Assembly: GCA_033782935.1 (NCBI GenBank)
Contig: JAWQEG010001234.1
Coordinates: 876,501-940,500, forward strand
Direction of reading: 5' to 3'
DNA from: Petrolisthes cinctipes
Taxonomy: Eukaryota > Arthropoda > Malacostraca > Decapoda > Porcellanidae
DNA length: 64,000 nucleotides
In this document: one piece after another, positions 11,678 to 22,630 of the stretch
Layout: every line of letters begins with the position of its first letter
Position numbering within the stretch: position 1 is the first letter of the stretch
Notes under the pieces: model-generated
Told to the model about the DNA's origin: nothing
The model's input: only the letters and a program-made list of their open reading frames with translations
Database searches by the model: none
Made by a program: the position numbers and the translations under genes

Positions 11678-14600
11678 GAAAATTCGGTATTTTTGGGTCC
11701 TAGAAGCCATCTTTACTTGCCTACTCCGTGTTAGAGTATTTTCAAAATACATGCCCAAAACATACTGAAAATCGATCTTTTAGGTGCCCAAAAGTCGATA
11801 TGTGCATGCATCTTCTGTACCCGTTTATATCTCAAATTCAGGCTCAAAACACCCGAAAATTCGATATTTTGGGGTCCCAGAAGCGATCTGTACATGCCTA
11901 CTCAGATACAGGCCCAAAATATGCTGAAAATCGATATTTTAGGTGCTCAAAGTCAATATGTGTATGCATCTTCTGCACTCGTTTATATCTCAAATTTAGG
12001 CTCAAAACACCCGAAAATTCGAAATTTTTGGGTCCCAGAAGCGATCTGAACATGTTTACTCAGTGCTAGAATGTTTTCAAAATATAGGCTCAAAACATGC
12101 TAAAAATCGATATTTTAAGTGTCCAAAGTGGATATGTGCATGCATCTTCTGTACCCATTTATATCTCAAATTCAGGCTCAAAACGAACGAAAATTCGATA
12201 TTTTTGGGTCCCAAAAGCGATCTGTACATGCCTACTCCGTGTTAAAGTATTTTCAAAATACAGGCCCAAAACATGCTGAAAATCGATATTTTAGGTGCCC
12301 AAAGTCAATATGTGCATGCATTTTCAGTACCCGTTTATATCTCAAATTCAGGCTCAAAACACCCGAAAATTCGATATTTTGGGGTCCCAGAAGCGATCTG
12401 TACATGCCTACTCAGTGCTACAATATTTTTAAATTATAGGCCCAAAACATACTCAAAATCGATATTTTAGGTGCCCAAAGACGATATCTCAAATTCAAGC
12501 CCAAAACACCCGAAAATTCGATATTTTGGGGTCCTAGAAGCGATCTGTACTTGCCTACTCAGTGTTAGAGTATTTTCAAAATACAGGCCCAAAACATACT
12601 GAAAATCGATCTTTTAGGTGCCCAAAAGTCGATATGTGCATGCATCTTCAGTACCCGTTTATATCTCAAATTCAGGATCAAAACACGCGAAAATTCGATA
12701 TTTTTGGGTCCCATAAGTGATCGGTACAAGCCTACTTAGTGCTAGAATATTTTCAAAATATAGGCACAAAACATGCTAAAAATCTATATTTTAGGTGCCC
12801 AAAGTCGATATCTCAAATTCATGCCCAAACCACCCGAAAATTCGATATTTTGGGGTCCCAGAAGCGATCTGTACATACCTACTCAGTGCTAGAATATTTT
12901 CAAAATATAGGCCCAAAACATGCTAAAATCGATATTTTAGGTGCCCAAAGTCGATATCTCAAATTCAGGCCCAAAACACCCGAAAATTCGATATTTTGGG
13001 GTCCCAGAAGCGATCTGTACATGCCTACTCAGTGTTAGAGTATTTTCAATATGCAGGCCCAAAACATATTGAAAATCGATCGTTTAGATGCCCCAAAGTC
13101 GAAAAGTGGATGCATCTTCTGTACCCGTTTATATCTCAAGTTCAGGCTCCAAACACCCGAAAATTCGATATTTTGGGGTCCCAGAAGCGATCTGTACTTG
13201 CCTACTCCATGTTAGAGTATTTTCAAAATACAGGCCCAAAACATGCTGAAAATCGATATTTTAGGTGACCAAAGTCAATATGTGTATGCATCTTCTACAC
13301 CCGTTTATATCCCAAATTCAACCTCAAAACACCCGAAAATTCGAAATTTTTGGGTACCAGAAGCGATCTGTACATGCCTACTCAGTGCTAGAATGTTTTC
13401 AAAATATAGTCTCAAAACATGCTAAAAATCGATATTTTAAGTATCCAAAGTCGATATTTTCATGCATCTTCTGTACTTATTTATATCTCAAATTCAGGCT
13501 CAAAACGACCGAAAATTCGATATTTTTGGGTCCCAGAAGCGATCTGTACATGCCTACTCCGTGTTAAAGTATTTTCAAAATACAGGCCCAAAACATGTTG
13601 AAAATCGATATTTTAGGTGCCCAAAGTCAATATGTGCATGCATTTTCTGTACCCGTTTATATCTCAAATTCAGGCTCAAAACACCCGAAAATTCGATATT
13701 TTGGGGTCCCAGAATCGATCTGTACATGCCTAATCAGTGCTAGAATATTTTGAAAATATAGGCCTAAAACATGCTCAAAATCGATATTTTAGGTGCCCAA
13801 AGTCGATATTTCAAATTCAGGCCCAAAACACCCGAAAATTCGATATTTTGGGGTCCCAGAAGCGATCTGTACATGCCTACTCCGTGTTAGAGTATTTTCA
13901 ATATACAGGCCCAAAACATACTGAAAATCGATCGTTTAGGTGCCCAAAAATCGAAAAGTGGATGCATCTTCTGTACCCGTTTATATCTCAAGTTCAGGCT
14001 CCAAACACCCGAAAATTCGATATTTTGGGATCCCTGAAGTGATCTGTACATGCCTACTTAGTGCTAGAATATTTTCAAAATATAGGCCCAAAACATGCTT
14101 AAAATCGATATTTTAGGTGCTTAAAGTCGATATCTCAAATTCATGCCCAAAACACCCGAAAATTCGATATTTTGGGGTCCCAGAAGCGATCTGTACTTGC
14201 CTACTCCGTGTTAGAGTATTTTCAATATACAGGACCAAAACATACTGATAATCGATCGTTTAGGTGCCCAAAAGTCGATATGTGGATGCATCTTCTGTAC
14301 CCGTTTATATCTCAAGTTCAGGCTCCAAACACCTGAAAATTTGATATTTTGGGGTCCCAGAAGCAATCTGTACTTGCCTACTCAGATACAGGCCCAAAAC
14401 ATGCTGAAAATCGATATTTTAGGTGCCCAAAGTCAATATGTGTATGCATCTTCTGCACTCGTTTATATCTCAAATTCAACCTCAAGACACCCAAAAATTC
14501 GATATTTTTGGGTCCCAGAAGCGATCTGTACATGCCAACTCAGTGCTAGAATGTTTTAAAATATAGGCTCAAAACATGCTAAAAATCGATATTTTAGGTG

Positions 14601-16672
14601 CTCAAAGTCAATATGTGCATGCATTTTCTGTACCCGTTTATATCTCAAATTCAGGCTCAAAAATCCCGAAAATTCGATATTTTGGTGTCCCAGAAGCGAT
14701 CTGTACATGCCTACTCAGTGCTAGAATATTTTCAAAATATAGGCCCAAAACATGCTAAAAATCTATATTTTAGGTGCCCAAAGACGATATCTCAAATTCA
14801 GGCCCAAAACACACGAAAACTCGATATTTTGGGGTCCCAGAAGCGATCTGTACATGCCTACTCCGTGTTAGAGTATTTTTAAAATACAGGCCCAAAACAT
14901 ACTGAAAATCGATCTTTTAGGTGCCCAAAAGTCGATATGTGCATGCATCTTCTGTACCCGTTTATATCTCAAATTCAGGCTCCATACACCCGAAAATTCG
15001 ATATTTTGGGGTCCCAGAAGCGATCTGTACATGCCTACTCAGATACAGGCCCAAAACATGCTAAAAATCGATATTTTAGGTGTCCAAAGTCGATATGTGC
15101 ATGCATCTTCTGTACCCGTTTATATCTCAAAATCAGTCTCAAAACACCCGAAAATTCGGTATTTTTGGGTCCTAGAAGCGATCTGTACATGCCTACTCCT
15201 AGTTAGAATGTTTTCAAGATACAGACCCGAACATGCTCAAAATCGATATTTTAGGTGCCCAAAAGTCGATATGTGCATGCATCTTATGTACCCGTTTATA
15301 TCTCAAATTCAGGCTCAAAACACCCGAAAATTCGATATTTTGGGGTCCCAGAAGCGATCTGTACATGCCTACTCAATGCTAGAATATTTTCAAAATATAG
15401 GCCCAAAACATGCTAAAAATCGATATTTTAGGTGCCCAAAGTCGATATTTCAAATTCAGGCCCAAAACACCCGAAAATTTGATATTTTGGGGTCCCAGAA
15501 GCGATCTGAACATGCCTACTCCGTGTTAGAGTATTTTCAATATACAGGCCCAAAACATACTGAAAATCGATCGTTTAGGTGCCCAAAAGTCGAAAAGTGG
15601 ATGCATCTTCTGTACCCGTTTATATCTCAAGTTCAGGCTCAAAACACCCGAAAATTCGATATTTTGGGATCCCAGAAGTGATCTGTACATGCCTACTTTG
15701 TTCTAGAATTTTTTCAAAATATAGGCCCAAAACATGCTGAAAATCGATATTTTAGGTGCTTAAAGTCGATATCTCAAATTCAGGCCCAAAACACCCGAAA
15801 ATTCGATATTTTGAGGTCCCAAAAGCGATCTGTACTTGCCTACTCCGTATTAGAGTATTTTCAATATACAGGCCCAAAACATAATGAAAATCGATCGTTT
15901 AGGTGCCCAAAAGGCGATATGTGGATGCATCTTGTGTACCCGTTTATACCTCAATTTCAGGCTCCAAATACCCGAAAATTCGATATTTTGGGGTCCCAGA
16001 AGCGATCTGTACATGCCTACTCAGTGCTAGAATATTTTCAAAATATAGGCCCAAACCATGCTAAAAATCGATATTTTTGGTGCCCAGAGTCGATATCTCA
16101 AATTCTGGCCCAAAACACCCGAAAATTCGATATTTTGGGGTCCCAGAAGCGATCTGTACTTGCCTACTCCGTGTTAGAGTATTTTTAAAATACAGGCCGA
16201 AAACATGCTGAAAATTGATATTTTAGGTGACCAAAGTCAATATGTGTATGAATCTTCTACACCCGTTTATATCCCAAATTCAACCTCAAAACACCCGAAA
16301 ATTCGATATTTTTGGGTCCCAGAAGCGATCTGTACATGCATACTCAGTGCTAGAATGTTTTTAAAATATAGACTCAAAACATGCTAAAAATTGATATTTT
16401 AGGTGCCCAAAGTCGATATCTCAAATTCAGGCCCAAAACACCCGAAAATTCGATATTTTGGGGTCTCAGAAGCGAACTGAACTTGCCTATTCCGTGTTAG
16501 AGTATTTTAAAAAAACAGGCCCAAAACATACTGAAAATCGATCTTTAAGATGCCCAAACGTCGATATGTGCATGCATCTTCTGTACCCGTTTATATCTCA
16601 AATTCAGGCTCCAAACACCCGAAAGTTCGATATTTTTTGGTCCCAGAAGTGATCTGTACATGCCTACTCAGA
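11678..16672 (+). repeat. Duplicated satellite block, copy 2 with insertion (~5.0 kb)
   Basis: This is the second copy of the 7,100-10,760 block: 11,678-13,123 matches the left part and 14,457-16,672 the right part. The intervening segment is extra satellite. Private variants shared with copy 1 include the degraded Lb dyad GTATTTTTAAAATACAGG and the ACTCCTAGTTAGAATG Lc copy near 15,196. Divergence from copy 1 is limited to scattered substitutions. The right boundary is sharp: at about 16,673 copy 2 continues as D (CAGATACAAGCC), whereas copy 1 continues as S. Confidence 0.88.
13124..14456 (+). repeat. 1,334-bp satellite segment inserted in block copy 2
   Basis: This segment has no counterpart at the equivalent point of copy 1 (about 8,545). 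It consists only of ordinary monomers of the same family and is flanked on both sides by block sequence. Its length equals the difference between the two offsets (5,912 minus 4,578). It could be a gain by unequal exchange in copy 2 or a loss in copy 1. Confidence 0.75.
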
Positions 16673-17804
16673 TACAAGCCCAAAACATGCTGAAAATCGA
16701 TATTTTAGGTGCCCAAAGTCAATATGTGTATGCATCTTCTGCACTCGTTTATATCTCAAATTCAACCTCAAAACACCGAAAAATTCGATATTTTTGGGTC
16801 CCAGAAACGATCTGTACATGCCAACTCAGTGCTAGAATGTTTTCAAAATATAGGCTCAAAACATGCTCAAAATCGATATTTTAAGTGTCCAAAGTCGATA
16901 TGTGCATGCATCTTCTGTACCTATTTATATCTCAAAATCAGGCTCAAAACACCCGAAAATTCGGTATTTTTTGGTCCTAGAAGCGATCTGTACATGCCTA
17001 CTCCTAGTTAGAATGTTTTCAAGATACAGACCCAAACATGCTGAAAATCTTTATTTTAGGTAACCAAAGTCAATATGTGTATGCATCTTCTGCACCCGTT
17101 TATATCCCAAATTCAACCTCAAAACACCCGAAAATTCGATATTTTTGGGTCCCAGAAGCGATCTGTACATGCATACTTAGTGCTAGAATGTTTTCAAAAT
17201 ATAGGCTCAAAACATGCTAACAATCGATATTTTAGGTGCCCAAAGTCGATATCTCAAATTCAGGCCAAAAAACACCCGAAAATTCGATATTTTGGGGTCC
17301 CAGAAGCGATCTGTACTTGCCTACTCCGTGTTAGAGTATTTTCAAAATACAGGCCCAAAACATGCTGAAAATCGATATTTTAGGTGACCAAAGTCAATAT
17401 GTGTATGCATCTTCTGCACCAGTTTATATCCCAAATTCCTCCTCAAAACACCCGAAAATTCGATATTTTTGGGTCCCAGAAGCGATCTGTACATGCCTAC
17501 TCAGTGCTAGAATATTTTCAAAATACAGGCCCAAAACATGCTAACAATCAATATTTTAGGTGCCCAAAGTCGATATCTCAAATTCAGGCCCAAAACACCC
17601 GAAAATTCGATATTTTGGGGTCCCAGAAGCGATCTGTACTTGCCTACTCCGTGTTAGAGTATTTTCAAAATACAGGCCGAAAACATGCTGAAAATCGATA
17701 TTTTAGGTGACCAAAGTCAATATGTGTATGCATCTTCTACACCCGTTTATATCTCAAATTCAACCTCAAAACACCCGAAAATTCGATATTTTTGGGTCCC
17801 AGAA
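16673..17804 (+). repeat. Monomeric satellite stretch
   Basis: Ordinary L, S and D monomers without a clean higher-order period. About 17,505-17,785 matches 10,760-11,040. Minor oddities include AAATCTTTATTTTAGGTAACC near 17,045 and CAAATTCCTCCTCAAAAC near 17,435. Confidence 0.75.
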
Positions 17805-18156
17805 ACGATCTGTACATGCCAACTCAGTGCTAGAATGTTTTCAAAATATAGGCTCAAAACATGCTAGAAATCGATATTTTAAGTGTCCAAAGTCGATATG
17901 TGCATGCATCTTCTGTACCCGTTTATATCTCAAAATCAGGCTCAAAACCCCCGAAAATTCGGTATTTTTGGGTCTTAGAAGCGATCTGTACATGCCTACT
18001 CCTAGTTAGAATGTTTTAAAGATACAGACCCAAACATGCTCAAAATCGATATTTTAGGTGCCCAAAAGTCGATATGTGCATGCCTTTTCTGTACCCGTTT
18101 ATATCTCAAATTCAGGCTCAAAACACCCGAAAATTCGATATTTTGGGGTCCCAGAA

Positions 18157-18303
18157 GCGATATGTACATGCCTACTCAGTGCTAGAATATTTTCAAAATA
18201 TAGGCCCAAAACATGCTAAAAATTGATATTTTAGGTGCCCAAAGTCGATATCTCAAATTCAGGCCCAAAACACCCGAAAATTCGATATTTTGGGGTCCCA
18301 GAA
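18157..18303 (+). repeat. Exemplar short monomer, class S (147 bp)
   Basis: S equals the 176-bp monomer minus exactly 29 bp of half-repeat H1: GTCGATAT joins directly to CTCAAATTCAGG. The removed segment starts at GTGCATGCATC and ends at CCCGTTTATAT. It is bounded by ATAT on both sides, consistent with a deletion between 4-bp direct repeats that was later amplified. The resulting 147 bp equals the length of DNA wrapped in a nucleosome core, although that may be coincidence. S copies occur throughout both arms, so the deletion predates the HORs and the inversion. Confidence 0.92.
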
Positions 18304-18461
18304 GTGATCTGTACATGCCTACTCAGATACAGGCCCAAAACATGCTGAAAATCGATATTTTAGGTGCCCAAAGTCAATATGTGTATGCATCTTCTGCACT
18401 CGTTTATATCTCAAATTCAACCTCAAAACACCCAAAAATTCGATATTTTTGGGTCCCAGAA
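18304..18461 (+). repeat. Exemplar short monomer, class D (158 bp)
   Basis: D equals the full monomer minus 18 bp of half-repeat H2: ACTCAG joins directly to ATACAGGCCC. The missing piece begins TGCTAGAATATTTTC and removes the left arm and centre of the dyad, so D copies have no dyad. D monomers also tend to carry GTCAATATGTGTATGC and a downstream AACCTCAAAACACC. In the 2-6 kb HOR the D copy is 156 bp because of a further 2-bp loss (GTCAATGTGTATG). Confidence 0.9.
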
Positions 18462-18637
18462 ACGATCTGTACATGCCAACTCAGTACTAGAATGTTTTCA
18501 AAATATAGGCTCAAAACATGCTAAAAATCGATATTTTAAGTGTCCAAAGTCGATATGTGCATGCATCTTCTGTACCCGTTTATATCTCAAAATCAGGCTC
18601 AAAACCCCCGAAAATTCGGTATTTTTGGGTCCTAGAA
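18462..18637 (+). repeat. Exemplar full-length monomer, subfamily La (176 bp)
   Basis: This typical long monomer begins at GCGATC/ACGATC and ends at the next GAA before GCG. It contains both 88-bp halves intact: the second part of H2, then all of H1, then the start of the next H2. La is recognised by TAGAATGTTTTCAAAATATA, TTTTAAGTGTCCAAAGTCG and usually TCGGTATTTTTGGGTCC. Its dyad carries a single mismatch. La is 176 bp, so it shifts reading frame relative to S and Lb. Confidence 0.9.
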
Positions 18638-18813
18638 GCGATCTGTACATGCCTACTCCTAGTTAGAATGTTTTAAAGATACAAACCCAAACATGCTCAA
18701 AATCGATATTTTAGGTGCCCAAAAGTTGATATGTGCATGCATTTTCTGTACCCGTTTATATCTCAAATTCAGGCTCAAAACACCCGAAAATTCGATATTT
18801 TGGGGTCCCAGAA
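18638..18813 (+). repeat. Exemplar full-length monomer, subfamily Lc (176 bp)
   Basis: Lc is recognised by CTACTCCTAGTTAGAATG followed by a degraded dyad, AAGATACAGACCCAAACATG or close variants. Otherwise it is a normal L monomer with both half-repeats. In the reverse arm it appears as GTCTGTATCTTGAAAACATT followed by CTAACTAGGAGTAGGC. It is a member of the 657-bp HOR and is scattered elsewhere. Confidence 0.85.
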
Positions 18814-18960
18814 GCGATATGTACATGCCTACTCAGTGCTAGAATATTTTCAAAATATAGGCCCAAAACATGCTAAAAATCGATATTTTAGGTGCCCAAA
18901 GTCGATATCTCAAATTCAGGCCCAAAACACCCGAAAATTCGGTATTTTTGGGTCCTAGAA

Positions 18961-20116
18961 GCGATCTGTACATGCCTACTCATAGTTAGAATGTTTTCAA
19001 GATACAGACCCAAACATGCTCAAAATCGATATTTTAGGTGCCCAAAACTCGATATGTGCATGCATCTTTTGTACCCGTTTATATCTCAAATTCAGGCTCA
19101 AAACACCCTAAATTTCGATATTTTGGGGTCCCAGAAGCGATCTGTACATGCCTACTCAGTGCTAGAATATTTTCAAAATATAAGCCCAAAACATGCTAAA
19201 AATCGATATTTTAGGTGCCCAAAGTCGATATCTCAAATTCTGGCCCAAAACACTCGACAATTCGATATTTTGGGGTCCCAGAAGCGATCTGTACTTGCCT
19301 ACTCAGTGCTAGAATGTTTTCAGAATATAGGCTCAAAACATGCTAAAAATCGATATTTTAAGTGTCCAAAGTCGAAATGTGCATACATCTTCTGTACCCG
19401 TTTATATCTCAAATTCAGGCTCCAAACACCCGAAAATTCTATATTTTTGAGTCCCAGAAGTGATCTGTACATGGCTACTCAGATACAGGCCCAAAACATG
19501 CTAAAAATCGATATTTTAAGTGCCCAAAGTCAATATGTGTATGCATCTTCTGCACTCGTTTATATCTCAAATTCAACCTCAAAACACCCGAAAATTCGAT
19601 ATTTTTAGGTCCCAGAAGCGATCTGTACATGCCTACTCAGTGCTAGAATGTTTTTAAAATATAGGCACAAAACATGCTCAAAATCGATATTTTAAGTGTC
19701 CAAAGTCGATATGTGCATGCATCTTCTGTACCTGTTTATATCTCAAAATCAGGCTCAAAACACCCGAAAACTCGGTATTTTTGGGTCCTAGAAGCGATAT
19801 GTACATGCCTACTCCTAGTTAGAATGTTTTCAAGATACAGACCAAAACATGCTCAAAATCGATATTTTAGGTGCCCAAAGTCGATATCTCAAATTCAGGC
19901 CCAAAACTCCCGAAAATTCGATATTTTGGGGTCCCAGAAGCGAACTGAACTTGCCTACTCCGTGTTAGAGTATTTTCAAAAAACAGGCCCAAAACATACT
20001 GAAAATCGATCTTTTAGGTGCCCAAACGTCGATATGTGCATGCATCTTCTGTACCCGTTTATATCTCAAATTCAGGCTCCAAACACCCGAAAATTCGATA
20101 TTTTTGGGTCCCAGAA
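18961..20116 (+). repeat. Monomeric satellite between 657-bp HOR copies
   Basis: Mixed L, S and D monomers. They include the longest forward-strand open frame, which I regard as a repeat by-product. One D-type copy near 19,490 follows an unusual TTTTTGAGTCCCAGAAG. Nothing non-satellite was seen. Confidence 0.75.
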
Positions 20117-20773
20117 GTGATCTGTACATGCCTACTCAGATACAGGCCCAAAACTTTCTAAAAATCGATATTTTAGGTGCCCAAAGTCAATATGTGTATG
20201 CATCTTCTGCACTCGTTTATATCTCAAATTCAACCTCAAAACACCCAAAAATTCGATATTTTTGGGTCCCAGAAACGATCTGTACATGCCTACTCAGTGC
20301 TAGAATGTTTTCAAAATATAGGCTCAAAACATGCTAAAAATCGATATTTTAAGTGTCCAAAGTCGATATGTGCATACATCTTCTGTACCCGTTTATATCT
20401 CAAAATCATGCTCAAAACCCCCGAAAATTCGGTATTTTTGGGTCCTAGAAGCGATCTGTACATGCCTACTCCTAGTTAGAATGTTTTAAAGATACAGACC
20501 CAAACATGCTCAAAATCGATATTTTAGGTGCCCAAAAGTCGATATGTGCATGCATTTTCTGTACCCGTTTATATCTCAAATTCAGGCTCAAAACACCCGA
20601 AAATTCGATATTTTGGGGTCCCAGAAGCGATCTGTACATGCCTACTCAGTGCTAGAATATTTTCAAAATATAGGCCCAAAACATGCTAAAAATCGATATT
20701 TTAGGTGCCCAAAGTCGATATCTCAAATTCTGGCCCAAAACACCCGAATATTCGATATTTTTGGGTCCCAGAA
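20117..20773 (+). repeat. Further 657-bp HOR unit (D-La-Lc-S)
   Basis: Monomer starts at 20,117 (D), 20,275 (La), 20,451 (Lc) and 20,627 (S), ending at 20,774, again sum to 657 bp. The unit is offset by 1,813 bp from 18,304. It shares AAACCCCCGAAAATTCGG with the earlier units and carries its own AAAACTTTCTAAAAATCG in D. Confidence 0.85.
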
Positions 20774-22611
20774 GCAATCTGTACATGCCTACTCAGTGCT
20801 AGAATATTTTCAGAATATAGGCTCAAAACATGCTAAAAATCGATATTTTAAGTGTCCAAAGTCCATTTGTGCATGAATCTTCTGTACCCGTTTATATCTC
20901 AAATTCAGGCTAAAAACACCCGAAAATTCGATATTTTGGGGTTCCAAAAGTGATCTGTACATGCCTACTTAGTGCTAGAATATTTTCAAAATATAGGCCC
21001 AAAACATGCTAAAAATCGATATTTTAGGTGCCCAAAGTCGATATCTCAATTTCAGGCCCAAAACGCCCGAAAATTCGATATTTTGGGGTCCCAGAAGCGA
21101 ACTGTGCATGCCTACTCCGTGTTAGAATATTTTCAAAAAACAGGCCCTAAACATACTGAAAATCGATCTTTTAGGTGCCCAAAAGTCGATATATGCATGC
21201 ATCTTCTGTACCAGTTTATATCTCAAATTCAGGGTGAAATCACCCGAAATCTTGGTATTTTTGGGTTCTAGAAGCGATCTGTACATGCCTACTCCTAGTT
21301 AGAATGTTTTCAAGATACAGACCCAAACATGCTCAAAATCGATATTTTAGGTGACCAAAAGTCGATATGTGCATGCATCTTCTGTACCCGTTTATATCTC
21401 AAATTCAGGCTCAAAACACCCGAAAATTCGATATTTTTGGGTCCCAGAAGTGATCTGTACATGCCTACTTAGATACAGGCCCAAAACATGCTAAAAATCG
21501 ATATTTTAGGTGCCCAAACTCAATATGTGTATGCATCTTCTGCACTCGTTTATATCTCAAATTCAGGCACAAAACACCCGAAAATTCGATATTTTGGGTT
21601 CCCAGAAGCAATCTGTACATGCCTACACAGATACAGGCCCAAAACATGCTGAAAATCAATATTATAGGTGCCCAAAGTCAATATGTGTATGCATCTTCTG
21701 CACTCGTTTATATCTCAAATTCAACCTCAAAACACCCGAAAATTCGATATTTTGGGGTCCCAGTAGCGATCTGTACATGCCTACTTAGTGCTGGAATATT
21801 TTCAATATACAGGCCCAAAACATACTGAAAATTGATCGTTTAGGTGCCCAAAAGTCGATATGTGCATGCATCTTCTGTAACCGTTTATATCTCAAATTCA
21901 GACTCCAAACACCCCAAAATTCGATATTTTGCGGTCCCAGAAGCGATCTGTACATGCCTACTCAGTGCTAGAATATTTTCGAAATATAGGCCCAAAACAT
22001 GCTAAAAATCGATATTTTACGTGCCCAAAGTCGATATCTTAAATTCAGGCCCAAAACACCCGAAAATTCGATATTTTGGGGTCCCAGAAGCGATCTGTAC
22101 TTGCCTACTCCGTGTTAGAATATTTTCAAAATACAGGCCCAAAACAAGCTGAAAATCAATATTTTAGGTGACCAAAGTCAATATGTGTATGCATCTTCTG
22201 CACCCGTTTATATCCCAAATTCAACCTCAAAACACCCTAAAATTCGATATTTTTGGGTCCCAGAAGCAATCTGTACATGCCTACTCAGTGCTAGAATGTT
22301 TTCAAAATATAGGCTCAAAACATGCTAAAAATCGATATTTTAAGTGTCCAAAGTCGATATGTGCATGCATCTTCTGTACCCGTTTATATCTCAAATTCAG
22401 GCTCAAAACACCCCAAAATTCGGTATTTTTTGGTCCTAGTAGCGATCTGTACATGCCTACTCCTAGTTAGAATGTTTTCAAGATACAGACCCTAAACATG
22501 CTCAAAATCGATATTTTAGTTCCCCAAAAGTCGATATGTTCAAGCATCTTCAGTACCTGTTTATATATATTAAATTCAGGCTCAAAACACCCGAAAATTT
22601 GATATTTTTTG
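20774..22611 (+). repeat. Monomeric, more diverged satellite up to the inversion
   Basis: Ordinary monomers with more private variants than the upstream HORs, for example AGGGTGAAATCACCCGAAAT near 21,233, GTGCCCAAACTCAATATG near 21,520 and ATTTTAGTTCCCCAAAAG near 22,520. Two D copies lie close together (near 21,473 and 21,632). No HOR period is evident. Higher divergence near an array edge or breakpoint is commonly seen in satellites. Confidence 0.75.
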
Positions 22612-22630
22612 GATACTTAATATATCGATT
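22596..22630. other. Orientation-switch (inversion) junction within the satellite
   Basis: Up to about 22,611 the sequence is a forward monomer (CCCGAAAATTTGATATTTTTTGG). From there it continues as the reverse complement of another monomer (GGATACTTAATATATCGATTTTTAGC, equivalent to the common GGACACTTAAAATATCGAT). A forward monomer would continue TTTTTGGGTCCCAG, and a reverse one would be preceded by CGACTTTGGACAC. The shared TTTGG gives about 5 bp of microhomology at the join. The last forward monomer is unusually diverged, with TATATATATTAAATTC in place of TATATCTCAAATTC. The two arms do not mirror each other beyond one monomer, so this is a simple junction rather than a long palindrome. 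Confidence 0.9.

Larger units (their letters stand above)
17805..18960 (+). repeat. 657-bp HOR (La-Lc-S-D), 1.75 units
   Basis: Monomer starts at 17,805 (La), 17,981 (Lc), 18,157 (S), 18,304 (D), 18,462 (La), 18,638 (Lc) and 18,814 (S) give a four-monomer unit of 176+176+147+158 = 657 bp, followed by a second unit lacking D. The two units share AAACCCCCGAAAATTCGG and AAGCGATATGTACATGCC, which are uncommon elsewhere. Confidence 0.88.
1..22611 (+). repeat. Forward-oriented satellite array (left arm)
   Basis: This is continuous head-to-tail satellite DNA. Each monomer reads in the order GCGATCTGTACATGCC, a TAGAATATTTTC-type dyad, CCCAAAACATGCT, AATCGATATTTTAGGTG, optionally TGCATGCATCTTCTGTACCC, then CTCAAATTCAGG, ACCCGAAAATTCGATA and GGTCCCAGAA. 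Monomers come in three size classes (about 176/177, 147 and 158 bp), and all lie in the same orientation. I saw no non-satellite insertion longer than a few bases. The block contains three higher-order regions, annotated separately. Apparent open frames on either strand follow the repeat and are not genes. A role in centromeric or other heterochromatin is inferred from monomer size and HOR organisation only. Confidence 0.97.

Noticed and set aside
18157..18303. S and D monomers as unrelated satellites
   Set aside because: Both are fully contained in L, with single clean deletions of 29 and 18 bp, and they share all flanking landmarks.
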